Source of the DNA: Lineus longissimus
Taxonomy: Eukaryota; Nemertea; Pilidiophora; Heteronemertea; Lineidae
Assembly (NCBI RefSeq): GCF_910592395.1
Contig: NC_088310.1
Location: 23,081,491-23,145,490, forward strand
Reading direction: 5' to 3'
DNA length: 64,000 bases
Part shown: piece after piece, positions 1-11,700 of the stretch
How positions within the stretch are numbered: the first letter of the stretch is position 1
Layout: the number at the start of each line of letters is the position of its first letter
Notes under the pieces: generated by a model
What the model saw: only the letters and a program-made list of their open reading frames with translations
Database searches by the model: none
Told to the model about the DNA's origin: nothing
Position numbers and translations under genes: made by a program

Positions 1-1434
1 GCTTCAGCTTCCTGACTATGAAGAGATTTAGGGTCGATGCCCCTCTCCTAAAATTAGTATAAAATGCCATGGACATCTTCATCAGCAAGGATATCGAGCT
101 TTTCCTTGAGGTTCGGTAGAATGCTAATTGGCACTTTCCGCTGGGCATGCACCACAGGTTTGACACTAGGGTCCACTTCAATGTGAAACGGCTCTGGTAG
201 TTTTACCACGACCTCTAAAATATCATCAAACTCTGCAATGATCCTTTCCGCTTCATTGGTTTCAACGGACAGTCCCTTCATAGGTAAATTAGGTCCAGGG
301 CACACAAGTCCTAGGTCCTGGCATGCCTGGAGTCCAAGAATAGTAATGTTGGCGAGTTGACGTTTGCGATGTGAAAGTCACAAGTGGAACTTTTGACTTT
401 GACTTCGTGCATTTCAGCGAAACCTTTCCCTGGTTGTCGAGTTCACCACCGCCATTAGACGCGGCTCCGAAGTACACACGTTTCGGTTTCGGCTCCAGTG
501 TCCACCTTGACCATGACCTTTGCATCTCCAGTGGTGTACCATGCACTGGGGGTGTCAGTCGATGAAACATCCCCAATCTGGTGTGAAATGGACTCGATAA
601 ATAGGCAGTCCTCCTGATAGTCGACGTCTTGATATGCGATCTCATGCACACGATGACCCCTGCCTTGTCTGTTGGGTGTTTTGCAATAAGCACCAAAATG
701 ATTGGGGCCTCCGCAACTGTTGCACGTTTTACCGTGGGCAGGGCACTGTTCCTTTACAGGCCCATGGTTCAAACCACAGCAGGTACAACTTGGCAGTGCC
801 CTCTGACCGGAGGCTGTGTGATTGGTTTCACGCAACGATGGCTTTTTGTAGAATTTCTGCTTTGGTCTGGCAGAAACATAGTCTATAGATTTAGCACTGG
901 GTGGCTTGAGGGAATCCTCCTCTTTGTTGGTGCTCTCATACAAACGACACACGGATTGTCTGATCCAATGTGAGGGCAGCACCGTCTTTGTACAAACCTT
1001 TTTTTCACAATGTCCGACAGGCATGAGAAAACGAGCTTGTCCCGCACTGCCTCACGCACATTTGGAAACTTGCATTCGTGGGCTTTCGTACGGACGTCAT
1101 TGAGGAACTTATCAAACGGCTGTCCTTCTTGGCGGCTAAACTTAAACCAGAATTCTTCACACAACATTAATTGCAGGTCACGGATTTGGCAGTGCTCCTG
1201 AAACTTGTGCACAACTGTATCAAAGTCAGCCTTGTTTTCAGCTGGTACGACTGGATTGGCATCAGGATCACCTGGTGCCCACTCAAAGTTATTGTATATG
1301 CCTTCATCGCCCAGAACATGAAGCAACGTGTTTACTTTTTTTGTCTTGTCTACAGCGTCCAGCCAGATGCTGAAGCGTTGGTACCATGTACCATCGTTTC
1401 CAACCCTCACTCAGGTCGGTTTGTTCCGGGTTAA
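1..1434 (-). mobile_element. Degenerate Ty3/gypsy retrotransposon: gag, protease and start of RT (partial, runs off left edge)
   Basis: Read on the minus strand from 1434 down, the translation begins with a typical gag start (NPEQTDLSEGWKRWY). A capsid-like stretch follows (about 1400-1000), then a double zinc knuckle near 790-690 (CTCCGLNHG...CPAHGKTCNSCGG...HFGAYC). Next come an aspartic protease active site VKVDTGAE near 490, and the segment before the RT fingers (305-54, with FHIEVDPSVKPVVHAQRKVP). These pieces sit in different frames: gag is shifted by a 7-bp tandem duplication at 1381-1393, by another lesion near 1000, and again just after DTGAE. No frame spans the element, so it is a dead copy. 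The catalytic half of pol would lie left of the window. No LTR is visible here. The family assignment rests on the gag/protease/RT order and the knuckle pattern shared with the second element at 44.6-48.4 kb. Confidence 0.85.
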
Positions 1435-2276
1435 TTCAATACCTGGCACTGGCACGCTGGCACTGGCACGCTGGCACTGGCATGCTGGCACTGGCACTGG
1501 CACGTTGGCACTGGCACGTTGGCACTGGCACGTTGGCACTGGCACGCTGGCACTGGCACTGGCACTGGCACGCTGGCACTGGCACTGGCACTGGCACTGG
1601 CACGCTTGCACTGGCACTGGCACTGGCACGTTGGCACTGGCACGCTGGCACTGGCACTGGCACGCTGGCACTGGCACTGGCATGCTGGCACTGGCACTGG
1701 CACTGGCACGCTGGCACTGGCACTGGCACGCTGGCACTGGCACTGGCACGCTGGCACTGGCACTGGCACGCTGGCACTGGCACTGGCACGCTGGCACTGG
1801 CACTGGCACGCTGGCACTGGCACTGGCACGCTGGCACTGGCACGCTAGCACTGGCACTGTGCAGACATACTTCTTTGCCAGAAAATGCAAATACAGTGTT
1901 TCAGGGTCACGAATAAATCTCTCAGAAGTAAAGCTGATGGTCAGCATCAGGCCTAAGTTAAATCAATTCAAAGTTTAAAAAACAAAAGATAAAGAAATAT
2001 AATACAGCCTCACCACAGCCAGTTGGCTGCAGCATACACCTAATGCAGTTTAGTCCTAGTCTGCTGCACGAACTTATATTCTAACATGTCAATAACATGC
2101 CTACACATGGACTAAACCATGCAGTAAATGCAAGTAGGTCAAGGCATAGACTGGACTACAGAGACTATACCAAAGACAATGAACAAGGCCTATGACGATG
2201 ACAGACAGCATTCTCAATTCACTGGCATATGAACTTCAGTGGACTGCAGACCTCAGTGCCAGTGCCAGGTATTGAA
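1435..2276. mobile_element. Candidate non-autonomous element bounded by 21-bp perfect inverted repeats
   Basis: The 21 bp at 1435-1455 (starting TTCAATACCTGGCACTGG) recur as an exact reverse complement at 2256-2276 (ending CCAGTGCCAGGTATTGAA). The minisatellite begins inside the left copy, because its hexamer is the inner part of the repeat. The 400 bp between the array and the right copy have no coding sign. The structure fits a short TIR element whose subterminal hexamer has expanded. No clear target-site duplication is seen (left flank ends GGGTTAA, right begins CCAGTTT), so the element identity is an inference. Confidence 0.4.
1436..1858. repeat. CACTGG/CACGCTGG minisatellite
   Basis: About 420 bp are built only from the hexamer CACTGG and the octamer CACGCTGG, with rare variants (CACGTTGG, CATGCTGG, CACGCTTG). 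From about 1690 to 1830 they settle into a regular 20-nt unit of one octamer plus two hexamers. The left part (1441-1690) is less regular. The array has no stop codons in most frames on either strand, so long apparent ORFs (Val-Pro-Ala-Cys-Gln or Trp-His-Trp-His type) are artefacts of composition. It is GC-rich against an AT-rich background and sits directly beside the gypsy gag start. Confidence 0.95.
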
Positions 2277-4839
2277 CCAGTTTGTTCCATGAAGTTCAGA
2301 CCGTCTGGCTGATTCAAATTGGCGTTTTTATCACCCATCTTTGGAGCTAGTATAACTTGAGGTTCAGTTTAAACTTCTGACACCATGTGAGATCTGGATG
2401 ACAATGCCACGCCAGATATTTGATGGATCAAATATGGGGAAAACTACTTGTTTGATACGATGCCGACAGCCATATTTATTGAGGGTTACATCTAAGATGT
2501 GGACCTGCTAGTTCCAAGACGGAACGGCACCTGAAGACTTTGTACAGTATGTCACAAAATACAAATGGAAATATGTCTCCTTTCTTGATATAACTTTTTT
2601 AAAAAAGTTTACGCCAAGGTGAATCAGATTTATCCCGTAACAATTGTTACAACTTTATTGTATGGACCTTGGAATGCAGTGACTCGGGACAGAAAAATGC
2701 CGGAAAGGGATGCGTGCCTAATCTGGTGAAATTCCCTTCCTCCATTCAAGGAAAAACAAGTAAACCTGACACCATACTGGGTACCCCACCCCAGGCTACC
2801 GTCCCGCTCTCCACTCACCCATGTATGATTTATCTAAGCTATCTGACAGTTGCTATGTGTCACCGCCAAAATGGATGGGCAAATTCTGGACTATTAATGA
2901 GCAATCGGAAATGAAGGTGTACCCTATGGGTGAGAAACTCCGATACAGTTGCTAATTTTCAAATGAGACTTGGTTTATCCAGTCTGACGTTTCATTTAAT
3001 CTGTGAATATTGTGCGATCATTCCCATGGTTTGTCAGTGTACCTAGTTGCTGCTAATGGTTGCGTGGTGTGTGTCTGCTCATATTTATAGTTGTCGGGGA
3101 TTTGTATGCTTCATATTGAGGGCTTTTCGAAATAAAATAGCCAATCTAATGAGGACGACTTTTAATTGCTGTCCGAATTTTACCTTTGTAACCACTCATT
3201 TTAAATAAAAATAGGTTCAAATTTGGACTCAGCTCTTCAAAGAATGTGTGAATTTGCCCCATGGTTGAACAAAACGCCAGTATCCATAATTCCCACCTGA
3301 GAAAGAAGAGGGGTGGTTGTCCCAGGGTACCTGCAGGCTGAAATGTGCTATGATGAAATAAACAGAATCCGTCTGATAAACTGTGCAGCATCAGTCATAA
3401 TGCTCCAATACTTGTCATCATTTGACTTAATCAGGGTTACATCTGCCTGAATGAATTTTACGCAAATTCAATTTTAATCACCCGGAGGGTCAAGTCAAGC
3501 AAGCCGTCAACTTGGAACAACCATTTGAAATTTTTCAGAAAACAAAGGTTAATTTTGAAACTAATTTCTTAACGTATTTGTTAGAATTGCTCCTTGGGGT
3601 CAGGAATGTTAGCCATGCATTGAGAAGTTATTTTGGTCAGAATTTTGTTTGAAGTTCAACTTGTCTAAATTTTTTTTTCTGGAAAAATACCACTCAAATT
3701 TGATGTTAGAGACTGACCTTTCAAAAGCATTCCGAACTTCCAGTATATCCTCTCCGCCGTAATACTTGCAAATATGCCTCTGATATATATTGCATTATTC
3801 AGTCCAAAGGCAAAGCAATGTCATAACATTGAGGGTCAAGAAAGTACTTTCCTTCGGAAATCAGCCTGGCCTGGGAAGTCATGATAAACATACAGACTTC
3901 TCATTATCCTTGAATTGCTTGGTCAGACGATTGTATTCATGGGAAATTTTAGTAAGAAAAACATTTATGGTGATGTAATGAAAACCAGGAGAGGTCTCTG
4001 CATTTGAAAATCTGGTGGGAAATATGATCAGGGTCGACTCCATTCTACCAAGATATTGTTCTGTGGGAAACATTTGACCATCAACATCAGATAGCTTTCA
4101 AGTGTGAGGTAAGATAACAAACTAAAATGTCTGAATCAACCTATGATCCAATGAGTTGTTTAAATTCAAAATTGTCTCAAATGCCAGTTTCTCGAACTAA
4201 TAAACCCACGTGCTGCAGGTTTAAACTCCTCATTTCTCTGGGCTACTATGGCAACTCCTCCAACATCTGGCTGTTAGTGGTGTCTCCTCGGGCAAGACGC
4301 TTAAGGAAACTAACAGGTTCTTCCTGTTGCACAATCAGTTGAAGCAAAACGGTGCCCACGTTACGTAAACAGTACAAGACCATGCAATGGCAACCGCAAT
4401 GAATAGCAGAATGTCTCGGAGGACAAAGAGGAGTGTGGCACAGAGCCCCTAGACAATTGGGGTCACGTGTTACGTTGGCGACATGAATGAATTACCAGTA
4501 AGGCACTGATTTCTCATAAGATCGGAGGAGTTGGTGTAGCATTTGGTCCCTGGAGCCCGCAGTCAGGACATCTGCAGAGTTGGTTATGGTCTTCTCGTTT
4601 TGTTTCCTTTATTAGCTTAATGTCGCCGTTACACAACGACCCATTATAAAGTGTTTATCTCATTATGGGTGAATTAAACAAGATTCTATCGAACAAGTTC
4701 TCACAAGGATCAATGTTAACCGTTACATAAGCCTCTAGAGTGGGAAAACCTGACTTGTGTGGGAATATTCAAATTTAACCAGTTACTGGTAGCCTTTGGG
4801 TGGCTTTCAAACCCATTTGGAACAAAACAAAGAAATACA
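2277..4839. other. Intergenic DNA without a recognisable gene
   Basis: AT-rich sequence with only short chance frames. No splice-linked exons, transposon proteins or RNA genes were recognised on either strand. It separates the left retroelement from the 3' end of INO80. Confidence 0.6.
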
Positions 4840-5759
4840 TTTTTCTACAAAACATAGTTTTATTGAGCTTATTTTCTCACACTGATTAAGCACCATATCT
4901 GGTTTAAATTTTCTTCAATTACCAATACAGAGAAGAATATTTATTCGAACACACATTAACCACTCTTTTTTCATTACGGAGTTTCCAAGAGCTGGTGTTC
5001 CTGAATCATATAATTGTGTGACTGCACTATGTTTTTACATGGTATATAATCCACAACTCAGTGGAGGGAACACCAGGCTTGGAAAACACCAACAGATTTT
5101 ACACTGATCACCAATCAGACCAATTTGATAACAACACCCCTGACTGACCAATACCAAATAAACAAAGGTTCTTGCAACTTTCAGCAGTGCTCTGCAAAAG
5201 TTCACCACAACATAATATTCAGACTTCTCTTCAAAAAGGAAAAGTCTTTAAAACATTATTTTCCATGGAAAACCTTGTGCCTCGTCTGGTAAACTTTGAA
5301 TAATCTCATGCTTTTATCAAATTTCATGCAGATATATCATGGTAAACAATATTTGCTTGTCAGTAACCTTCTGATGATGAGATAAGACAGCAACTGGTAT
5401 AAATTGGACATTATCACAACAAACTACATATACTTTACCAACACTTTTAACAAATGCATAGACATTCAAAATTATACAAGGTCAAATTTGAAAAACTAAA
5501 GCTCTGAAGTTTTGATTAAAAACATAACAAAAGTGAAATTCAAAATGAAAAATGTCATCCTGACTGAGCACTAGAATTGAATAGATTCTTGTTAAGAGTA
5601 CTTTGGTGCTGTAGTGCATGCCAAATTGATCACAGCTATCATAATCTAGAAAGGTTTTTCTCTCACTTAGTATGCTTCATTAATGGATACAACTGCAGGA
5701 GAGGCCGAGAGGTACTGATCATTGAGTCTAAGTAGTCTCGGAAAATCAATCCTATTCAA
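4840..5759 (-). other. Probable INO80 3' untranslated region
   Basis: Non-coding AT-rich sequence directly downstream of the INO80 stop. On the minus strand, AATAAA hexamers occur at 4945-4940 and 4863-4858, the latter giving a 3' UTR of about 0.9 kb. The end point is inferred from the hexamer only. Confidence 0.45.
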
Positions 5760-8700
5760 TCATGATGGTTTGGAGCCTCTTCCTGATCCAGGTGGATGTG
5801 ACATTGTCCCTCTCGACGAACCTGCACCTCCACGACCTGAAAAACGATCAAAATTTATGTTTAAACATATTGAAACAGAAAGTTTCGAAAACAACTTCAG
5901 ATGCTCAAAAGATGAAATTCTCACACTAATCCTATTCCAATCCTTACAAATACCTTTGAAATTATACCCATAAGCTGCATATGCTGCTTTCATGCCTGCC
6001 TGTGCACCAGCGATTTCAGCGGCCGATATTGCTTTTTTCACACTGCCCCGTCCCCTTGGTCTCTTGCCCAGTCCTGAGCCTTTTGGGCGGCCGCGGCCAC
6101 GTCCGGTACCTCGCTTTGATGTTGACGAGGATGAGGCAACTGTAAAATAAAATAAAAGGATATGTCAAGATAGGCTGTCCAGGAATGCCCCATTCTTCCG
6201 GATATAGCTAGCGCTGTAACTCATGAGAGTCTTGTCACCCCTTCTCACTTGCTGGCACATGTACTGACAACTGATAGAACAGGCTGGTTTGTCAGCCTCG
6301 TACCAGGGCACATATCTCGTGACCTTTGGCAAGTCAATTTCCTTCAATTGCTTCGTCCATTGAATGAGCTAACTTTCATTGCACCTGGAACCCACAATGT
6401 ATGCCAGGACAAGCGGACGACCCCATCCAGGTAAATAAATAACGAGTATTTGGAGGGAGGACTCGTTTATCTAGAAAATGGGAGTCACAACACTGATATC
6501 ACCTACTGGTGCCTAATGGCAGTGGCAGGCAAAGCAATGCTTACAACAGCCAATGCAGAAAAGGTTATCACTAAACATTTCTCACCCGAGGGGAACGTGT
6601 TTGCATCATCAACAATAACCAGGCCATCATTACTGTCATCATTCATTACATTGAGATTGCTGATCGATTCACTGACATTTGACATCTAAAACAGAAGGGA
6701 ATAGACTTTTACACATTTTCTGCAAAACTCTGGCACAGACTCAGTTAATATTTCTGACTGAGAACTCAGGTTCTCTGAAATTCACTGTAAATTTTGAAAA
6801 TACTGGAGACCAATAAGGACATGGCGATGCACGAGATAATGAAAGCCTCCCGGTTTTTCTCACGAACAAACATGATAATAATGTATCTATTACAAGTCGA
6901 AACGTCAGCAGAAACTGAGGCTAACAATTACCACACTTACCACACTAAGGGGGCTGGCAGCACCAGACATGGAGTCGCTGACCAGGGAATCAAGATCAGG
7001 ACCTGCAGTCGTCACATGTATCTCTTCAATCTTCTTCTTCCTACCAGGTTGGCCTTTCTTCTGCAAACAAAGATACACGCTGAAGTTTAATAATGGAACT
7101 ATATGGTAAACACAACAACCTGTGTCCAGTGTAGAATTACAACAGTATTAATCCTGTCAACTCTTGTTGTGAACATATGAAGTCTAGTCTTTATAAAAAA
7201 GTATGGCTTTGCACACTCACCATTTCAGCATATTTCTCTCTCTTCCTCTTCCTATCTTTCTCCTTAACAGTCTCCTCTTTACCTTTCTTCTCCTCCTGTT
7301 GAAGCAGCACTGCAGGAACAGACCAAGGAATAGATATAAAGGTATCATTGTATATCTTAACTACAGCTTGCAATCCTACTTCTACACCAATTGGCCTGAC
7401 TACAATCCATTTCTTTGGCCTTTGTGCTCAGGCATAGGTTTCTATCAAAAGTTCTTCACTCTAAACATGTCTTTAGATGAAATGTAAATTCAGATTCCTG
7501 GTACCAATTACAATGTAGAGTCTGGTATCTGGCATATGGCAACTCAAACCCTTCCGCATCTTAAGCCAAAGGGAAAGTCACTGGTCTACAATTGGTGCCA
7601 AAACAGCGAGGTGTCTCAGTCATTTTCATTTTTATATCAAGAGAATCTGAATATCTTGAGTAATCAACAAACTTACATTTACTTTCCATTTCATCATCAT
7701 CAAGCAGTAAGGACACCACTTCCTTTGGTTTGAGGATGTCGGGCCGGAATGCCCCACCACTGATCACCATTCTCTGTATCTCACTTTTCTCCTTTGCCCG
7801 CTGTAGTATCCTCTCCTCAATTGTTCCCTTACATATCAGGCGGTAGACGGTGACCTGTTTGGTCTGACCCAGGCGATGAGCGCGATCCATGGCCTGTTGG
7901 TCAACTGTCGGATTCCAATCACTGTCGTAGAAGATCACCTGAAAGTGAAGACAAAATGCATATTTCAGTTGAAGTAGTGCTCAAATCTTTCCTAACTCAA
8001 GATCTGTAGCAGAGATAAAATAGACAGGCTGACAGATGTAACCCAAGAGACATATGCTACGATAAATTTGGACCCAATTACACAATATTTCCTAATGAAT
8101 CTCAAGCAATTATCGCATCACCGCTCAAAACCCATATTGATCTTCACCAAAATAACCCACCACTAATTTGAAAATTCAGTCTATCACAGAGGATGTTACG
8201 TCTAAATTCAACAGACAATCATTTCCTTCCTGTAAATTACGATCAGAATGTGACGCAAGAGATCCCCCATACCCACCCACAGACCATGTGGAACAAAGGA
8301 CAGAATACTCCCTTAGGGTCTTGCAACATGCCAGAGACCCACAGGGCTTCATTCTAAAACCCTTGGAGCAGTTTTCAAAACCTTAAAAGTTGACCCCATG
8401 CCCAATTGTGGCAAGTCACACCCCTTTTATTCATGAATTTAGACCTGGTACAGCACAACCTGTCAACAGCTGAATTCGTTAATTAAAAGACAAAGTCCTG
8501 AATTTATAGCATTTTGATGAAGAAACTGACTGAGTATACATCTGACCGGGGAAATAAAGAATTGTGAGTAGAAACACTACCCCCTATTCAATAGTTCTAG
8601 TTCAAAACTGTGAGCAGGCCAACAGGTTCTGCCACGCTTTGAACTTGGACCAATTGCTAAATTCAGGGGCCTCATACCAGTACAGATGAATCTTCTTGCA

Positions 8701-11700
8701 TAAGACAACGCCTTTCCTAAATCTGAAATTCACGGACTACAAAAATGTATCAAGACAGACTCAGACTGTTCAGTTCATTGACAATATTCCAAATTAGAAT
8801 ATAATTTGACCCTGCCAATTCGAATAAACATGAAGCTGCTTAGAGCCCCGCTTTCAAAAGGCCCCCTCCTTTGTGCGGGTAGAGTCTGCTCCCTGCTCCT
8901 CCCACAAACCCTACAATTGGCCCTAACATCATTGTGTTGTATATCAGATTAAATTCCCCCACAATTTCCAAAATGAAATTGTTACACAATTTTCAGTGAT
9001 TTCTAACCAGCATAGGTAAACACAGACGTAACAGGCAGCACGCTGAAACGTGACTCCTCGGCGGGAAGCCATTTCAGGTAACGCGTCATACGTTTATAAC
9101 TTTTAATGGAAAGTTGACGATATCAAAGGATTTGAATAAACCACGACTGTCCATTTGGTAACCTGGATAATTTGATATCCATCATCTGCCAGCTGCCCTG
9201 CCCACCAAAAGCTGGATTTCACTGCCAACCAGACTGCTTTAGAAGACTTAATCACAGGGTGAGGAAGGGATAAAAGAAATTACGAAATATGCTAGGTTTA
9301 AGGGGTCAAAGGAGGGCCGTAAGTTCTGATTACAAGATCCCAATCAAATGGTCAGGTTATCTCAATACCAGACTTCAAAGCGGTTGGATTACATAAAAAT
9401 CTGAACTATGAAATAGTTAGGTACTTTTGATAAATGCCTGTGCCACTAGAATTAATCAGCATAAGACGTTATCATCAAGTTGCTATAAAGTCAGGTTTGT
9501 AGGATTCCTGTCAATATCATGTTTCGAATGGATAAGGCAATATTCTTCTTCACGTTTTTGTCGAATTTTTAGGAGCCCGCCAATGAAGGCCAAAACTTAC
9601 TGTATCAGCAGCTGTCAAGTTGATGCCAAGTCCACCAGCTCTTGTACTCAACAAGAAGACAAAGATATCGGAGCGATTTTGGAAGTCCGCCACCATGTCT
9701 CGCCGATCAGAGATCTTGGAGGAGCCGTCTAACCGCATGTACGTGTGTTTGCGGTGCCACATGTATTCCTGAAATCAAAAGAATTAAGATGAAATCAATG
9801 CATTACTTTCAATATTCGTCCAGAATTTTCAATATTCCTCCTACGTTGGCTGAAGTTGATGATGCTTTCCGCTTGACTGATGAAGAAAGTCCTGATGAAC
9901 TAGAGGTCGACTATGGGTTGGGCAATCAAATATCATTATCCTGTCTCAAACTAACATTTCCATGTAAATCAACATTTGAAAAATAATTCTTGCTAATTTC
10001 ACACCGTACCTCAAGTATGTCAATCATCCTGGTCATCTGCGAATAAATCAGAACCCTGTGTCCCTCCTTCTTCAGGCGTCCTAGTAACGTGTCGAGTAGA
10101 TACAACTTGCCAGCATCGGTGACCAACGTCTCTTTATCTGCAAGATCACAAAAAAGGCCCCACATAAGAAAAAAGAAATTATAGAGTAAATGTGCATAAA
10201 ATCTGAAGGATGAAACCGACTCATGCCTTAAAAATCACACCGTTTCCCAATTCGGTTCTAGAATCTGTTTTGTCACTTGTGCACTCATGATATTTTCCAA
10301 TTTATAATTCAACAGCCCATGAGGGTACCTAGCAGATAGAATTCCACATGATACAAATCTGCCTTCCATAAAATTTTAAGCTGCTTCTAAACTAATCAAA
10401 CCCCCAGAATAATAAATTCATCACAATTTAATTTGATAGGAGATTTGAATGTGAGCAGACGTGTGTCTCCTGTCGTCTGCTCATAACTTCTGCATGATTA
10501 TATAATCTATTGTCATATCCACATGAAACATCAAACCAGTCTAATTTTAAAACAGCAACAATGATGGTGATTCGTGATGCTGCATTTTATGTGTTGCCCC
10601 TTGCTAAACAACTTCACGTTCCAGACATGATTTATTTCATTTTTAGAGGCTGGCTGAAAATACAAAGACCTCACATCTAATGGTGATTGAGCAGAGCGCA
10701 TACACTTAGCAACAATTCTAAACTAATGCAGTCTGAACATTACTTTTAGATGTTAGTACATGTACCTGTCTCGTGACCAATTAGTTGAGGAGACAGCCCC
10801 AACCCGCCCTGCCCCCAACCGCCACTGCTCAATCAAAAATGGAGTTCATCAGAAAGGGGATCAGCAGTGAATACCCAACTCTATTTGGCCTCAGATCAGA
10901 CATCACCACAGACACGATAGATGAGTATCTCTTCCCATCGATCCACAAAGGGGACAAATTCTGACAGCCCAACGTCAACTCAGTGGAAAATGCTATCAAA
11001 ATAAGATGGGCAGTTGACAAATGTATTCCTGGACAGGAACTCTCAAAGGCATCCACCCACTCCAAATTACAACCACCACAAACTTTGCAGAATAACGCCA
11101 CAAGTGCATAAATATAGCACCCTTCTTAACATTCTACAACCATTTTCACCGCCAACCGCACAAAGACTATGCAGCCACAATGCGGAAGTAATGGGCGTTA
11201 TCTGTGCTCAATGGCAACCGAAAATATTATCCTAGCTAATATGGCGAAATCTCTTGGAGATATAAAGCCGCCTTGACAGATAGAGCGTGGCCATTCTACG
11301 AGTGCCAATGCTCCAGAGATAATGATGACCACTTCAGAGCGACTGGCTGAACAACTTTTGGTGGAAGTCCAACAACCAGAAGAACGGCTTTGTCAGCGTT
11401 ACTGCATTGCAAACAAAAGTCTGACCATCAACGCAACAAATGGAGTCATTGTCAATGAGAAATCTCCTTCACACTTTACTAAGCGAAGCAATGAAATTCG
11501 CTCTCATTCAGCAGGAAATGCATATTGTCAGAAAGCCGCTGGATGGCCGACTTATCCTTCGTTAGCAGTGAATGGGCGGTCAGGGTGAAAATTGTGATCA
11601 AGTTTTGACAAATCAAGCAGATGGCCACATGCAGGAGATTCCTGCCCAGGAAAACTCCACGCTCTCATTAGCTCAGGTTCACCAGGCTAAGAAGATTTGA

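Noticed and set aside
1328-1978. Long ORFs of Trp-His / Ala-Leu-Ala type on plus and Val-Pro-Ala-Cys-Gln type on minus
   Set aside because: They are pure products of the stop-free minisatellite and have no coding support.
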